Shown here: one piece after another, positions 41,590-52,176 of the stretch
How positions within the stretch are numbered: the stretch's first letter is position 1
Layout: each line of letters opens with the position of its first letter
Assembly (NCBI GenBank): GCA_964035575.1
Contig: OZ037882.1
Span: 372,001-436,000, forward strand
DNA from: Rhynchopus sp. YZ270_cl-10
Lineage: Eukaryota > Euglenozoa > Diplonemea > Diplonemida > Diplonemidae
Length of the DNA stretch: 64,000 bases
Direction of reading: 5' to 3'
Made by a program: the position numbers and the translations under genes
The notes under the pieces: generated by a model
The model's input: only the letters and a program-made list of their open reading frames with translations
The model's database searches: none
What the model was told of the DNA's origin: nothing

Positions 41590-41742
41590 TTACCACCTGA
41601 TTTTTTACCCCGCGTATAGGCGCGTAAAGGCGTGCATCGGGCCGTATAGGGCCGTATAGGTCCGTACAGGCATATACGGACCGTCCGTACACGCCTTTTC
41701 GCGCTTTTACGCGCCTACACGCGGGGTAAAAATCAGGTGGTA
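41590..41742. mobile_element. 153-bp palindromic MITE inserted in an F5 repeat
   Basis: The arms ACCACCTGATTTTT...CCCCGCGTATAGGCGCG pair with their inverse. Counting the element as ACCACC...GGTGGT (41592-41740), AAATT flanks both sides, a 5-bp duplication. The empty site is visible at 40931 in another F5 copy (TTTTGATAAATTGTTGGAG), which confirms the insertion. Confidence 0.85.
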
Positions 41743-42818
41743 AATTGTTGGAGTAGTGTAGTTTGCCTCGGTTGTGTTGCCACAGTTGTGCAATCTCCAC
41801 TGTGTGTTTTTTTTTTTGAGGTACCTCTTACGTATTCGCCCCCCATGCTTTTCTGTACAAAAAAAAAAAAAGGAAAAGAAAAAAGAAAAATTTATAAGAT
41901 GAACCTAAGCCTCTCATGCTTGGTCACCATGAAAAAAAAATATGGTAAAAGAAATCTATGGGCAGAGGGGGGGGGAATTGTGGGGCTAAAAAAACGAATT
42001 TCTATGGGGTGACCTGTGAAAATAAGGGGGGGTTTGAAAATGTTTTTTGTTTTTGAAAGTGCTTTGTGCTCTGTTTATTTTTTGACTAGTGTTGTAGACG
42101 TGACGTCAAAGAGAGGTAGGGAAAATAAGGGGCGAGGTCTAATTGCTTCTTTCACGGAAGAAGAACATAGAGAGACGGGTTTGGTTTTTCCAAAAAAAAA
42201 ACAAAAAAAAAGTTGAAGTTGACAGTGACAAAACGCCTCTGGGAGGGCAGGCACTGAAAAAAAGTGGAGTTGAAATACAAAGCCCTCTCATGACAGTGTA
42301 CCTTAAAAGGAAAACAAAGAAAGCTTTTAAAAAACAATGAATAAGTCTTGTCGTGCACATTCTTATCAAAACAAAATCAAATTGCATTTATTTATTTTTT
42401 TGTTGGTCATTTTTTTTTTTTTTATCACGGTTTCTATTCTACTAAAGGGTAATATGGGTGTCTCTTTATCCAAAAAAAAAATTGAAGTTATTAATGCAGG
42501 CACCTCCGACTGACCCACGTACGATGCCAGCCATCCGGATGAAAGCACAAAAAAAACCCCCCCTGCAAACCCGGATGATTGTGCTCTATTTTTAATGGAT
42601 AAAAATAACCCGTTTTTTTTTGTCTAAGGCCAGACTATGTACACAAAAATCAATAAAAAATATGTTGGTATAGACAAGAAGAAGTCGGTAATACAACTTC
42701 GAGCCAGGTTTTACACAAAAAATGAAAAAGAAAAGAAAAAAAGTATAAAAGATGAACCTGATACTCTCATGCTCACCTAAGAATAGTGTTTTTTTTTAGT
42801 TGAATAAAAGAAAGTTTC

Positions 42819-43449
42819 CAGGGTATTAGTTAGCTTTTTTTTTCCCTGCCAAATTCTGGTTATCTGGTTTTTTCCCTCCCCCAGCAGGAATCGCTATTTT
42901 TTCTTGTGGTCTGCCAAAAAAAAGGGTCAACAAAAAATTTTTCGCGCTCCGCACGAAAAGGTCCGTTCATTTCGCGTCAAAATGTGATGACGTGGGATGG
43001 TAACGTACATCAAGAACCAAACCAACCTGCAGTGGGCTCTCTCTAGCAAACAAAACCTTCCCTTAGTACAAGAAGAAACGGCGGTCATGGCATCAAAACT
43101 GTTCTGGCGAAGCCACGGTACGCAACATTTCAAAAATTGTGATATAAAATCGAACATTTTTACAGCAAAACTATGGCATGGTAGGGCTACTGCTCAGAAT
43201 TTTTGGCTGCGCCACAGGCGCAGCCACGGTACGCTACTTTTTTATGATCGTCGATTCCTTATTCTCGCTCGATACGAGGAGGTTGGGCTGCTGGGGGGGT
43301 GGGTGGGAACCGAACTTCCTTCGGGCCCCTGGCTAAAAAAATTTTTTTTTGGAAAATCCCGAATCTCACTTTTTTTTTTTTTCTTGAATAACCAGAATTG
43401 GGGAATTCTGGTTTTCAAAACCAGAATTTGTACGGTAACTAATACCCTG
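42819..43449. mobile_element. 631-bp inverted-end element, no gene
   Basis: CAGGGTATTAGTTA at 42819 is matched by its inverse ending CCCTG at 43449. AAAGAAAG occurs on both sides but on the left is separated by TTTC, so an 8-bp duplication is only tentative. Inside are inverted tracts around ACCAGAATT and a GCGCCACAGGCGC hairpin. The CAGGG start and size resemble the hAT-like element at 31672-32304, but the interior differs. Confidence 0.55.
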
Positions 43450-43740
43450 AAAGAAAGGAACGAGCACTGCCACCAGTTGCCTTTTTGAAAACTTGGTTGT
43501 ATTAGTGTAGCCACCCTAGAGTGTGCTTTTTGTTCTAGGGAAAACAGAAAATTTTTGAAGTTATTGGTGTGGCTGAAGGGGGGTGATTCTGATTCGCACT
43601 TCTTGCGTACTTTTTTGCACCCCCCATTCACATTTATGTACTCGCTTTTTTCTTCCTTTTTTTTGGAGGGGGGCTTTTTTTTTGCCTTTTTCGGGGTTTC
43701 CGTGTACACCTCCCCCCTCACCTTATCATCACCTTTTCCT

Positions 43741-46700
43741 TTAACACCCAATATCCAGCGAAAACTTCCCCTTCACTTCTGTGTTCTTCTTCCCTAGGTC
43801 GAGGTCGCTTCCGCTGAAGAGTGTGTTTCTCCTCGGCGCCTTGCGTTGCGCCTTCTTCACTTCCGCAAGGCTGTTGCCAGCTGCAGGAGTCACACCCTTC
43901 TCTGTTCCCCCCTTCACCGCTCCTCCTCCTCCCCCCCCTTCACCCGACTTCTTCGGGTTTTCTGCGAAGAAATTGTCTGTGAAAATGTTTAGGTCTGGGA
44001 GAAGTGTATTTCTTCTTTGCTGCTGCGGTCTTGTTGTCGCAGTGCGTCTGTCTCTGTCGCGTCTTTTGCGTGGGGGCGATTCAGACCCATCATCTTTGGT
44101 TGGAGAAGTGAAGGAGAGGTTGAGGGAACCAAACTTTGGCATGTCAGCGACACAGTCAAGATGGAGGAGGGGAGGGGCGCAGGCGGATTGGCCGAAGTTG
44201 ACAGCATGGCGAGAGTTTGGGACAACAGGGCTTGGAGACGGCTCTGTGATCGCCTCGCGGGTCTTCTCCTGCAGCTTCCGCTTCAGTCGGGTGTTGATCT
44301 TTGAGAGCTCATCGTTCTTGTGGATGTAGCGCTCCACGTCTACTCCGTTAGAAGGGTCCTGCTCACTCCGCTTTCTCTTTGCCTGGCGAAGCTCTGTCTC
44401 GCAACTGTTGTGTTTCTTGGTAAGAGCTTCATAGTCACGCTTCAGACGTTCGTGTTCCTGTGTTGGTATTTTGGTGTTGATTTTGAGGTACGAAAAGAGG
44501 GGGGAAAAGAAATGATACCTTGCGGAGCGTGGTTGAGCTGGATTCGGATTGTTTCTTTGCAAAGTCGCGTTTGAGTTCGCCGAGTTCAGTGGTTTTGTCC
44601 TATTTTTGGTTTTTTAGAATTTTTTGATAAAAAAAAAAAAAAAAAAGGGTATACCTTGAGAGCAGCCGACCTCCTATCACAACTAAGCCGTGTAGAGGTG
44701 AGCGCGCTCTCTAACTCCATAAACTCCATTTCCCTTGAGGAGGAGGCCAGTTCGTACTTCTTGACGTCACGCTTTGCTGTACGGAGGTCAGCTTCGAGGG
44801 CAGTCTTCTTCGCTTTGATGCGCTTCAGCTCTGCACGGTCGGATGCCAGCTGTTCCTTCTCTGCCTTTGCCTCTTCCGCATCTTCAATGAGAACCCCAAT
44901 GTCGTACTCCCTCTCCACAACGATCTCTTGTGTATCCGCAAGGCTCTTCTGCAGGTCGCTAATGTCCTTGACCATGCGGTCCATGCGCTGCTGTGCGTTG
45001 GCAAGGCTTTGCTGCTTTTGTGATAGCGTTGCCTCGGTTTTCGCTAACTCTGCGCACAAAGACTCGATCTTGACATCGCGAGAACGGACCTGCTCTGCGT
45101 CCCCTCCCTTCGTCTCCAAAGCGATAGTCTTCTCCAGCAACGCTGCCCGCAGGCGTTCTACCTCATCGACAGTGGATTTTACCTCCTTTTGAAGTGCCTG
45201 GATGCTCTGTTCACGGTCGGCAGCGATAGTACGGTAGGTTGCTAGTTCGGTTTTGAGCTGTAGTGTTTTTTTGGTTTTTTGAAGAAAAATTGGATTTTGA
45301 AAATTTGCATGGTAGGTTACAGTGAAAAAAAAAAAAAAAAAAAAAAAAATTTTTGATGATAATGTAAAAGTATGCTTGCATATTGAATTAATCACAAAAG
45401 GGCACCCAGCGTGAAGGATGACTTCAATAAAATATGGGTCTGACGCCAATGTGGAGGAAGCTGTAATATGTGCGCATTCAGCATTTGAATTGAAGGACCA
45501 CAGTGGCAGATGCCAAGATATCATAGACTCTTGATGTGACGTCTGGTAAACCGAGGTTTGAAACAAAGCCCCCTTGGTTGGTTTTGGGAGAAAGAAAAGA
45601 ATATGGTTCTATTGAAATGCGATGAGAACGCCACATCAAGCCCAAGAAGAACCTCAAAAAAGTGAAGTTGATAGTGCAAACGCCTCTGGGACGCAGGCAC
45701 TGACACTCCGCGGGTCAAAAAAAGAAAGTCAGCATACCTGATGCATTTGCTCCGCAGTTGGCGCAGTTCCATCAGAGATTTGTTGGAGCTGTTCCTCCAG
45801 GTGTTTCACACGGAGGGTCGCTTCCTGCGTAAGACGGTTGCTTTCAATGGCGGAGTCTTCGGCACATTTGTTGTCCAAGCGGAGGGCTTGCAGCTCCTTC
45901 CGGAGGTTCGCCTTTTCCTTGGAGGCGATGTCAAGCTCGCTGGTCATTACCTTCATGTCGTCTTCTGCGGTGGCTTTGACGTTGTTGAGCTGTCTGTACA
46001 ATGTATCGGAGTACTGTTTGTGTTCGTCTTGGAGACGTTGTGCGAGGGCGGATAGTTCTCCACGGAGGTCTGCTTCGTTGCGGGTGTGTGCGTCGCAGCT
46101 GAGACGTTTGCTGTAGACCTGTTGGGTCAGTTCGGCCATCTGCTCCGCCTCGAGGAAGTGCGTTGTCGACTCCTTCTCTGCTTCAAGAATACGTTGTTGA
46201 AGCCGCTTGATCTCTTCCTCATCCTTGACACGTTGTGCACGACGTTCGTTGTCAAGCTCCTCAAGCTGTGTCTCGCGTCTCGCTGTGCTCATTCTCGATG
46301 ATGCCAGCTGGGTTTCCAAAGCGTTAATCCGGTCCTCCCCAAGCAGGTTCGCAGACATCCGCCCCTGAACCGTCTCCAAAGACGCCGTTAATTCCGCAAT
46401 TTTTTCCTCCCTCTGTTGCAGTTCCTTCTGCAGCTCCTCGGTAGCCTGCGTGGCGGCAGTGCTGTTACAGAGCTTGGCCTCAAGAACGCCAAGACGTTTG
46501 ACCTGCTCCTCCATCACTTCGTCCCGTTGTTTGGACGCTTCGCGGACAGATTTGAGGCGGCCTTCAAAATCGGTTAAAACCTGGATTCTCGCCTCAAGAC
46601 GTTGCCCCTCACTTTCAGTGACTTTCGAAAGGTGTTCCCTCGCCTCTGTGCTGTTTCCATTGTTGTTCAATGAGTCCCGCAGGGCGCAGTTTGCTTCCCA

Positions 46701-47258
46701 AATTTTTGCCAACGCGGCGCGACCCTCAGCGCATTCGCTCGTCAGCTGTGCAGCAAGCAGTTCGCACTGTGAATCCAAATGGGTGATGCGGGACTCCCGT
46801 TTCTCTACCCCAGCCCAGGCTTCTTCGGCTAGGTGTTTGAAGTGAGAGATTTCTTCTTTTAAGGAGGCCACCTCATTTTGGAGGCGGGTTTGCGGTTCGT
46901 TGTCTAGATCGATGAACATATCAGCTTCATTCTCTAACTGCTCTGCTGAGGCTTTGTGACGACTGCAGCTCAGGCGGGCTGCGGCAAGCTGGTGTTCAAG
47001 AGAGCGTTCCCTCATAGAATGGTTGGAGCAGCTGACGCGGGCTTGACGGAGCTCCTCTAGGGTACGTGCCGCGGAGGTGTCGCCACGTGCCCGAGCCACC
47101 TCAGCCTGCTGTGCCATAAAGGCAACCTTCTCCTTCTCGTGGTCCTGTGTGAGGATCTCATATTCATCCATCTTCAGGCGTGCCTGCCTCTCTGCGCTAA
47201 GCATTGCATCTCGCTCTGCACGAAGGCGGTACAACTCCGCACGGTCGGCCTCATCCAT
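43741..47258 (-). CDS. Large coiled-coil protein, unknown
   Basis: Four exons (45738-47258, 44655-45257, 44519-44599, 43741-44457) join in frame to 973 residues. Introns start GTATGC, GTATAC and GTATCA and end AG; the first carries an F3 repeat at 45662-45716. Residues ~1-790 are almost unbroken heptad-type helix rich in Glu, Ala, Leu, Arg and Gln. A small motif, (A/T/K)R-(L/V)-SC followed by His or Arg, recurs at ARVSCSNH, ARLSCSRH, KRLSCDAH and TRLSCDRR, with a weaker SRMSTARR. The last ~190 residues are polar with basic clusters (PPRKRRDRDRR) and two RRNTL motifs that look like basophilic kinase sites. It is probably a cytoskeletal or basal-body/flagellar structural protein. That is a guess from composition. 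Confidence 0.75.
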
Positions 47259-47689
47259 AGTAGGAGAAGAGGGGGGTGTGCTTCCTTGGTGGATTTGGTG
47301 GAGGGAGGGGGGAGATAATGGGATGGGAAGATTTAAAAAGAGGGGGGGGGAAGGGGTGAGATCAGTGTTGTTGATGAAAATAAAAGTGTTTTTTGTTGTT
47401 TTCCCCAATCCTACTAAATAAGGGAGAGGAGAAGGAGAAAGAGAAAGAGAAGGGGTACGCTTCCTTATGTAGGTAGAGGGATGGGAGGAGGGCTAGTCAA
47501 GGGGTGCAACGGAAATACTGATGCAACTCGCAACAGGCAATGCTCAGTGATAGAGGGGGGAGAGGGTGCCTTGTAGACAGGGTGGAGTGCACGACCCCTG
47601 ACCTGCTTGTGCTCATCAAAGATGCTAAGAGCTGCATCGCTCCCATCATAGAGTCGTGCTCATGAGGGTTTTTCATCTCACATAATCAC

Positions 47690-48782
47690 TCAGTAGGGGT
47701 ATAGATGCCTGGACATAATGACGTCACTTTCTGACGACTCAAACAGAACCACACGTGAACACGGCGATATCACAATCGCATTGTGGCTGCTCGACTCGTA
47801 GCTGCTCGGTATCACACGCACACAGGACATGGTCGCCACGTCATACTGGTGGAGTGAAGATCCTTCTCTCATGTGTTCACTCTCAACCGCGATTATGACG
47901 TACTTCCCACACGGGGTGAACTCAACGCCAGAGATTTGAGACGGCCCAGGAGCACAGCTGCCAAGTACCGCACCACTCCAGTCATAGAGCTGCACTGCGT
48001 CAGAGTTCATCACAGCAAAGACAGAGGCAGACCGTGAAAGCGCCACGTGGAGTCCATCAGTCGGCACAACCACCACAGCTTCACCTGTGTTCACATCCCA
48101 CAGAGACGCATTCTCCCTATTAGAAGTGATCACCCACCCGCCACAGTGCGACATCGCCACACCAGCACACCCCTCGTGTGAGAGAGCGGAGCAACGTCAA
48201 GTCTCCGTCATACACAGAGACACCACCGCGAGAGACAACAACAGTGCCACGTGAAAACATTGCTTGCGGGGGTTGGCCGATTTCGCGGAGCACCTCCCCT
48301 CCCGGAAGCGCAAGCACGCAAATGCGGTCCTCGCACACCACGTTGCAGCGTGTCTTGCATCGTGAGATGTCAACTGGACCGAGCCCAACGTATTTAATTT
48401 CAAACGTGAAAGCAGTCTCGGAAGTTTCTGTGTCGAAGCCTACGTAGGTAGTTTTGCCATCGTGTCTATTAATGTAGACACAGAGTGTTCCACAAGGAGA
48501 CAACGAGAAATGATACAAGTCGCCTTCAAAACTGTGCTCAGCAGGACACTTCATGTCGGCATAACAAGCAGCAAGCACAACCTGCGTTCCTGCATCAAAC
48601 GCAGTGTCCTGCAGACGGCACGTCCCCTCCACCACCTCAGTGCCGATGCGCATCTCGACAGACGCAGGCGAGACAGCAAGCGCCCTGCACGCAACCTCCT
48701 TTGCCGCTGCAGCATCCGCCTCGCACGGCACCTCCACTGTCGCAGTCACGCCTGACTCTTCCAGCACAAAGGTCACATCCAT
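47690..48782 (-). pseudogene. Propeller gene copy 1, frameshifted
   Basis: It has the same layout as copies 2-4, with the start at 48782. A GA repeat near 48180 is two bases shorter than in the other units, which breaks the frame after about residue 200. The remaining half (47690-48160) is open in another frame and ends RHLYPY like the others. It also has a unique insertion giving YESSSHNAI near the C-terminus. It is the outermost (3'-most) unit of the array. It may be a young pseudogene, or a base error at a dinucleotide run; the rest is well preserved. Confidence 0.8.
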
Positions 48783-49191
48783 TGTTCTACCCTTATCCTT
48801 CCCGTTTTATTACACTGCACTGTGTTGGGGTATGTTGGGGTTAACAATGGAAGGGGAGAGTGTGACGTGTTCCATTTTCTATGGAAACCTTGGTTTGTAT
48901 TCAGTGCAGACTGATTGAGGGGGTTTGCTGCAGAGAAGAAAGAGAAGGAGAAGGGTACGCTTCCTTATGTAGGTAGAGGGATGGGAGGAGGGCTAGTCAA
49001 GGGGTGCAACGGAAATACTGATGCAACTCGCAACAGGCAATACTCAGTGATAGAGGGGGGAGAGGGTGCCTTGTAGACAGGGTGGAGTGCACGACCCCTG
49101 ACCTGCTTGTGCTCATCAAAGATGCTAAGAGCTGCATCGCTCCCATCATAGAGTCGTGCTCATGAGGGTTTTTCATCTCACAAAACATCAC

Positions 49192-50271
49192 TCAGTAGGG
49201 GAAAAGATGCCTTGACATGAGGGTCTCACTTTCTGTCGACTCAAAGAGAACCACACGTGAACACGGCGATATCACAAACCCATTGTAGCTGCTCGGTATC
49301 ACACGCACACAGGACATGGTCGCCACGTCATACTGGTGGAGTGAAGATGCTCCGCTAGATAGTTTATCTACAACCGCGATTATGACGTACTTCCCACACG
49401 GGGTGAACTCAACGTCAGAGATTCGAGTCGGCACAGGAGCACAGCTGCCAAGTACCGCACCACTCCAGTCATAGAGCTGAACTGCGTCAGAGTTCATCAC
49501 AGCAAAGACAGAGGCAGACCGTGAAAGCGCCACGTGGAGTCCGTCCGTCGGCACCACCACCACAGCTTCACCTGAGTTCACATCCCACAGAGACGCATTC
49601 TTCCCATCAGAGGTGATCACCCACCCGCCACAGTGCGACATCCACAGACCACCATACCACTCGTGTGCGAGAGAGCGGAGCAACGTCAAGTCTCCGTCGT
49701 ACACATAGACACTACCGCGAGAGACAACAACAGTGCCACGTGAAAACATTGCTTGCGAGGGTAGGTCGATTTCGCGGAGCACCTCCCCTCCCGGAAGCGC
49801 AAGCACGCAAATGCGGTCCTCGCACACCACGTTGCAACGTGTCTTGCATCGTGAGATGTCAACTGGACCAAGCCCAACGTATTTACTTTCAAACGTGAAG
49901 GCAGTCTCGGAAGTTTCTGTGTCGAAGCCAACGTAGGTAGTTTTGCCCTCGTCGCTAAGCATGTAGACACAGAGTGTTCCACAAGGAGACAACGATAAAT
50001 CACGCAAGTAGCCTTCAAAACTGTGCTCGGCAGGACACTTCATGTCGGCATAACAAGCAGCAAGCACAACCTGCGTTCCTGCATCAAACGCAGTGTCCTG
50101 CAGACGGCACGTCCCCTCCACCACCTCAGTGCCGATGCGCATCTGAACAGACGCAGGCGAGACAGCAAGCGCCCTGCACGCAACCTCCTTTGCCGCTGCA
50201 GCATCCGCCTCGCACGGCACCTCCACTGTCGCAGTCACGCCTGACTCTTCCAGCACAAAGGTCACATCCAT
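49192..50271 (-). CDS. Ubiquitin-like plus beta-propeller protein, copy 2
   Basis: The product is 359 residues. Residues 1-75 have a beta-grasp (ubiquitin-like) pattern ending AGTQVVLAACY. Residues ~80-359 show about seven repeats near 40 residues long with WD40-like features: LSPCGTLCVY, MSHCGGWVITSDG, ASLWDVNSGEAV, VQLYDWSGAVLG, FTPCGKYVII and ISPCSRVVLFES. The classic GH...WD signature is weak, so it is a divergent propeller. Differences from its neighbours fall in short windows (87-92, 103-109, 169-176, 202-210, 277-286, 299-309, 328-332), roughly one or two per blade. Acceptor-like CCCCAACACAG ends 37 nt upstream of the ATG. It has no signal peptide or membrane segment, so it is probably cytosolic. 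The function is unknown; a ligand-sensing role is only inferred. Confidence 0.8.
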   Translation of the reverse strand: MDVTFVLEESGVTATVEVPCEADAAAAKEVACRALAVSPASVQMRIGTEVVEGTCRLQDTAFDAGTQVVLAACYADMKCPAEHSFEGYLRDLSLSPCGTLCVYMLSDEGKTTYVGFDTETSETAFTFESKYVGLGPVDISRCKTRCNVVCEDRICVLALPGGEVLREIDLPSQAMFSRGTVVVSRGSVYVYDGDLTLLRSLAHEWYGGLWMSHCGGWVITSDGKNASLWDVNSGEAVVVVPTDGLHVALSRSASVFAVMNSDAVQLYDWSGAVLGSCAPVPTRISDVEFTPCGKYVIIAVVDKLSSGASSLHQYDVATMSCVRVIPSSYNGFVISPCSRVVLFESTESETLMSRHLFPY

Positions 50272-50640
50272 TGTTGTACCCTTATCCTTCCCGTTGTATT
50301 ACACTGCACTGTGTTGGGTTATGTTGGGGTTAACAGTGGAAGGGGGGAGGGTGTGACGAGAGACTTTTCCATTTTCTATTGAAACCTTGGTTTGTATTCA
50401 GTGCAGACTGATTGAGGGGGTTTGCTGAGAGGAGAAAGAGAAGGAGAAGGGTACGCTTCCTTATGTAGGTAGAGGGATGGGAGGAGGGCTAGTCAAGGGG
50501 TGCAACGGAAATACTGATGCAACTCGCAACAGGCAATGCTCAGTGATAGAGGGGGGAGAGGGTGCCTTGTAGACAGGGTGGAGTGCACGACCCCTGACCT
50601 GCTTGTGCTCATGAGGGTTTTTCATCCCACAAAACATCAT

Positions 50641-51750
50641 TCAGTACGGGTATAGATGCCTGGACATGAGGGTCTCACTTTCTGTCGACTCAAACAGAAC
50701 CACACGTGAACACGGCGATATCACAAACGACTCGTAGCTGCTCGGTATCACACGCACACAGGACATGGTCGCCACGTCATACTGGTGGAGTGAAGATCCT
50801 TCTGTCGTGTGTTCACTCTCAACAGATGATTCTCCCACCTGTTCACTCTCAAACTGGATTATGACGTACTTCCCACACGGGGTGAACTCAACGCCAGAGA
50901 TTTGAGACGGCCCAGGAGCACAGCTGCCAAGTACCGCACCACTCCAGTCATGGAGCTGCACTGCGTTAGAGCACTCCACAGCAAAGATAGAGGCAGACCG
51001 TGAAAGCGCCACCTGGGGTCCAGCCGTCGGCACCACCACCACAGCTTCACCTGAGTTCACATCCCACAGAGACGCATTCTTCCCATCAGAGGTGATCACC
51101 CACCCGCTACAGTGCGACATCGCCACACCATCACACCACTCGTGTGAGAGAGAGCGGAGCAACGTCAAGTCTCCGTCGTACACAGAGACACCACCACCAG
51201 AGACAACAACAGTGCCACGTGAAAACATTGCTTGCGAGGGTAGGTCGATTTCGCGGAGCACCTCCCCTCCCGGAAGCGCAAGCACGCAAATGCGGTCCTC
51301 GCACACCACGTTGCAGCGTGTCTTGCATCGTGAGATGTCAACTCGACCTCTCCCAACGTATTTACTTTTAAACGTGAAGGCAGTCTCGAAAGTTTCTGTG
51401 TCGAAGCCTACGTAGGTAGTTTTGCCTTCCAAGCCAACCATAGAGACACAGAGTGTTCCACAAGGAGACAACGAGAAATGATGCAAGATGCTTTCAAAAC
51501 TGTGCTCAGCAGGACACTTCATGTCGGCATAACAAGCAGCAAGCACAACCTGCGTTCCTGCATCAAACGCAGTGTCCTGCAGACGGCACGTCCCCTCCAC
51601 CACCTCAGTGCCGATGCGCATCTGAACAGACGCAGGCGAGACAGCAAGCGCCCTGCACGCAACCTCCTTTGCCGCTGCAGCATCCGCCTCGCACGGCACC
51701 TCCACTGTCGCAGTCACGCCTGACTCTTCCAGCACAAAGGTCACATCCAT
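50641..51750 (-). CDS. Ubiquitin-like plus beta-propeller protein, copy 3
   Basis: The product is 369 residues, 10 longer than copies 2 and 4 because of a duplicated ESE-type stretch (QFESEQVGESSVESEHTTEG) in the loop near residue 300. The first 85 residues are identical to copy 2. In the variable windows it reads SILHHF (87-92), SMVGLEG, GRGRVD, SHEWCDGVA, AGPQV, ECSNAV and YESF. These are changes of charge and shape, not conservative swaps. Its 3' flank lacks the ~50 bp present in the other units. Confidence 0.8.
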   Translation of the reverse strand: MDVTFVLEESGVTATVEVPCEADAAAAKEVACRALAVSPASVQMRIGTEVVEGTCRLQDTAFDAGTQVVLAACYADMKCPAEHSFESILHHFSLSPCGTLCVSMVGLEGKTTYVGFDTETFETAFTFKSKYVGRGRVDISRCKTRCNVVCEDRICVLALPGGEVLREIDLPSQAMFSRGTVVVSGGGVSVYDGDLTLLRSLSHEWCDGVAMSHCSGWVITSDGKNASLWDVNSGEAVVVVPTAGPQVALSRSASIFAVECSNAVQLHDWSGAVLGSCAPGPSQISGVEFTPCGKYVIIQFESEQVGESSVESEHTTEGSSLHQYDVATMSCVRVIPSSYESFVISPCSRVVLFESTESETLMSRHLYPY

Positions 51751-52176
51751 TGTTGTACCCTTATCCTTCCCGTTGTATTACACTGCACTGTGTTGGGTTA
51801 TGTTGGGGTTAACAGTGGAAGGGGGGAGGGTGTGACGAGAGACTTTTCCATTTTCTATTGAAACCTTGGTTTGTATTCAGTGCAGACTGATTGAGGGGGT
51901 TTGCTGAGAGGAGAAAGAGAAGGAGAAGGGTACGCTTCCTTATGTAGGTAGAGGGATGGGAGGAGGGCTAGTCAAGGGGTGCAACGGAAATACTGATGCA
52001 ACTCGCAACAGGCAATGCTCAGTGATAGAGGGGGGAGAGGGTGCCTTGTAGACAGGGTGGAGTGCACGACCCCTGACCTGCTTGTGCTAATCAAAGATCC
52101 TAAGAGGCACATCGCTCCCATCATAGACCCGCACATTGTCGTGCTCATGAGGGTTTTTCATCCCACAAAACATCAC

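Larger units (their letters stand above)
40907..43740. other. Long intergenic: F5, F1, F3, F2, F7, F9 modules and two inverted-end elements
   Basis: F5 (TTGTTGGAGTAGTGTAG, then GTTGTGCAATCTCCACTG) lies at 40931-40990 and, split by a MITE, at 41570-41805; other copies are at 19510-19572 and 62737-62785. F1 lies at 41888-41930 and 42742-42782, F3 at 42213-42258, F2 at 42262-42306, F7 at 42478-42552 and F9 at 43560-43632. No gene is visible in 2.8 kb. Confidence 0.6.
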
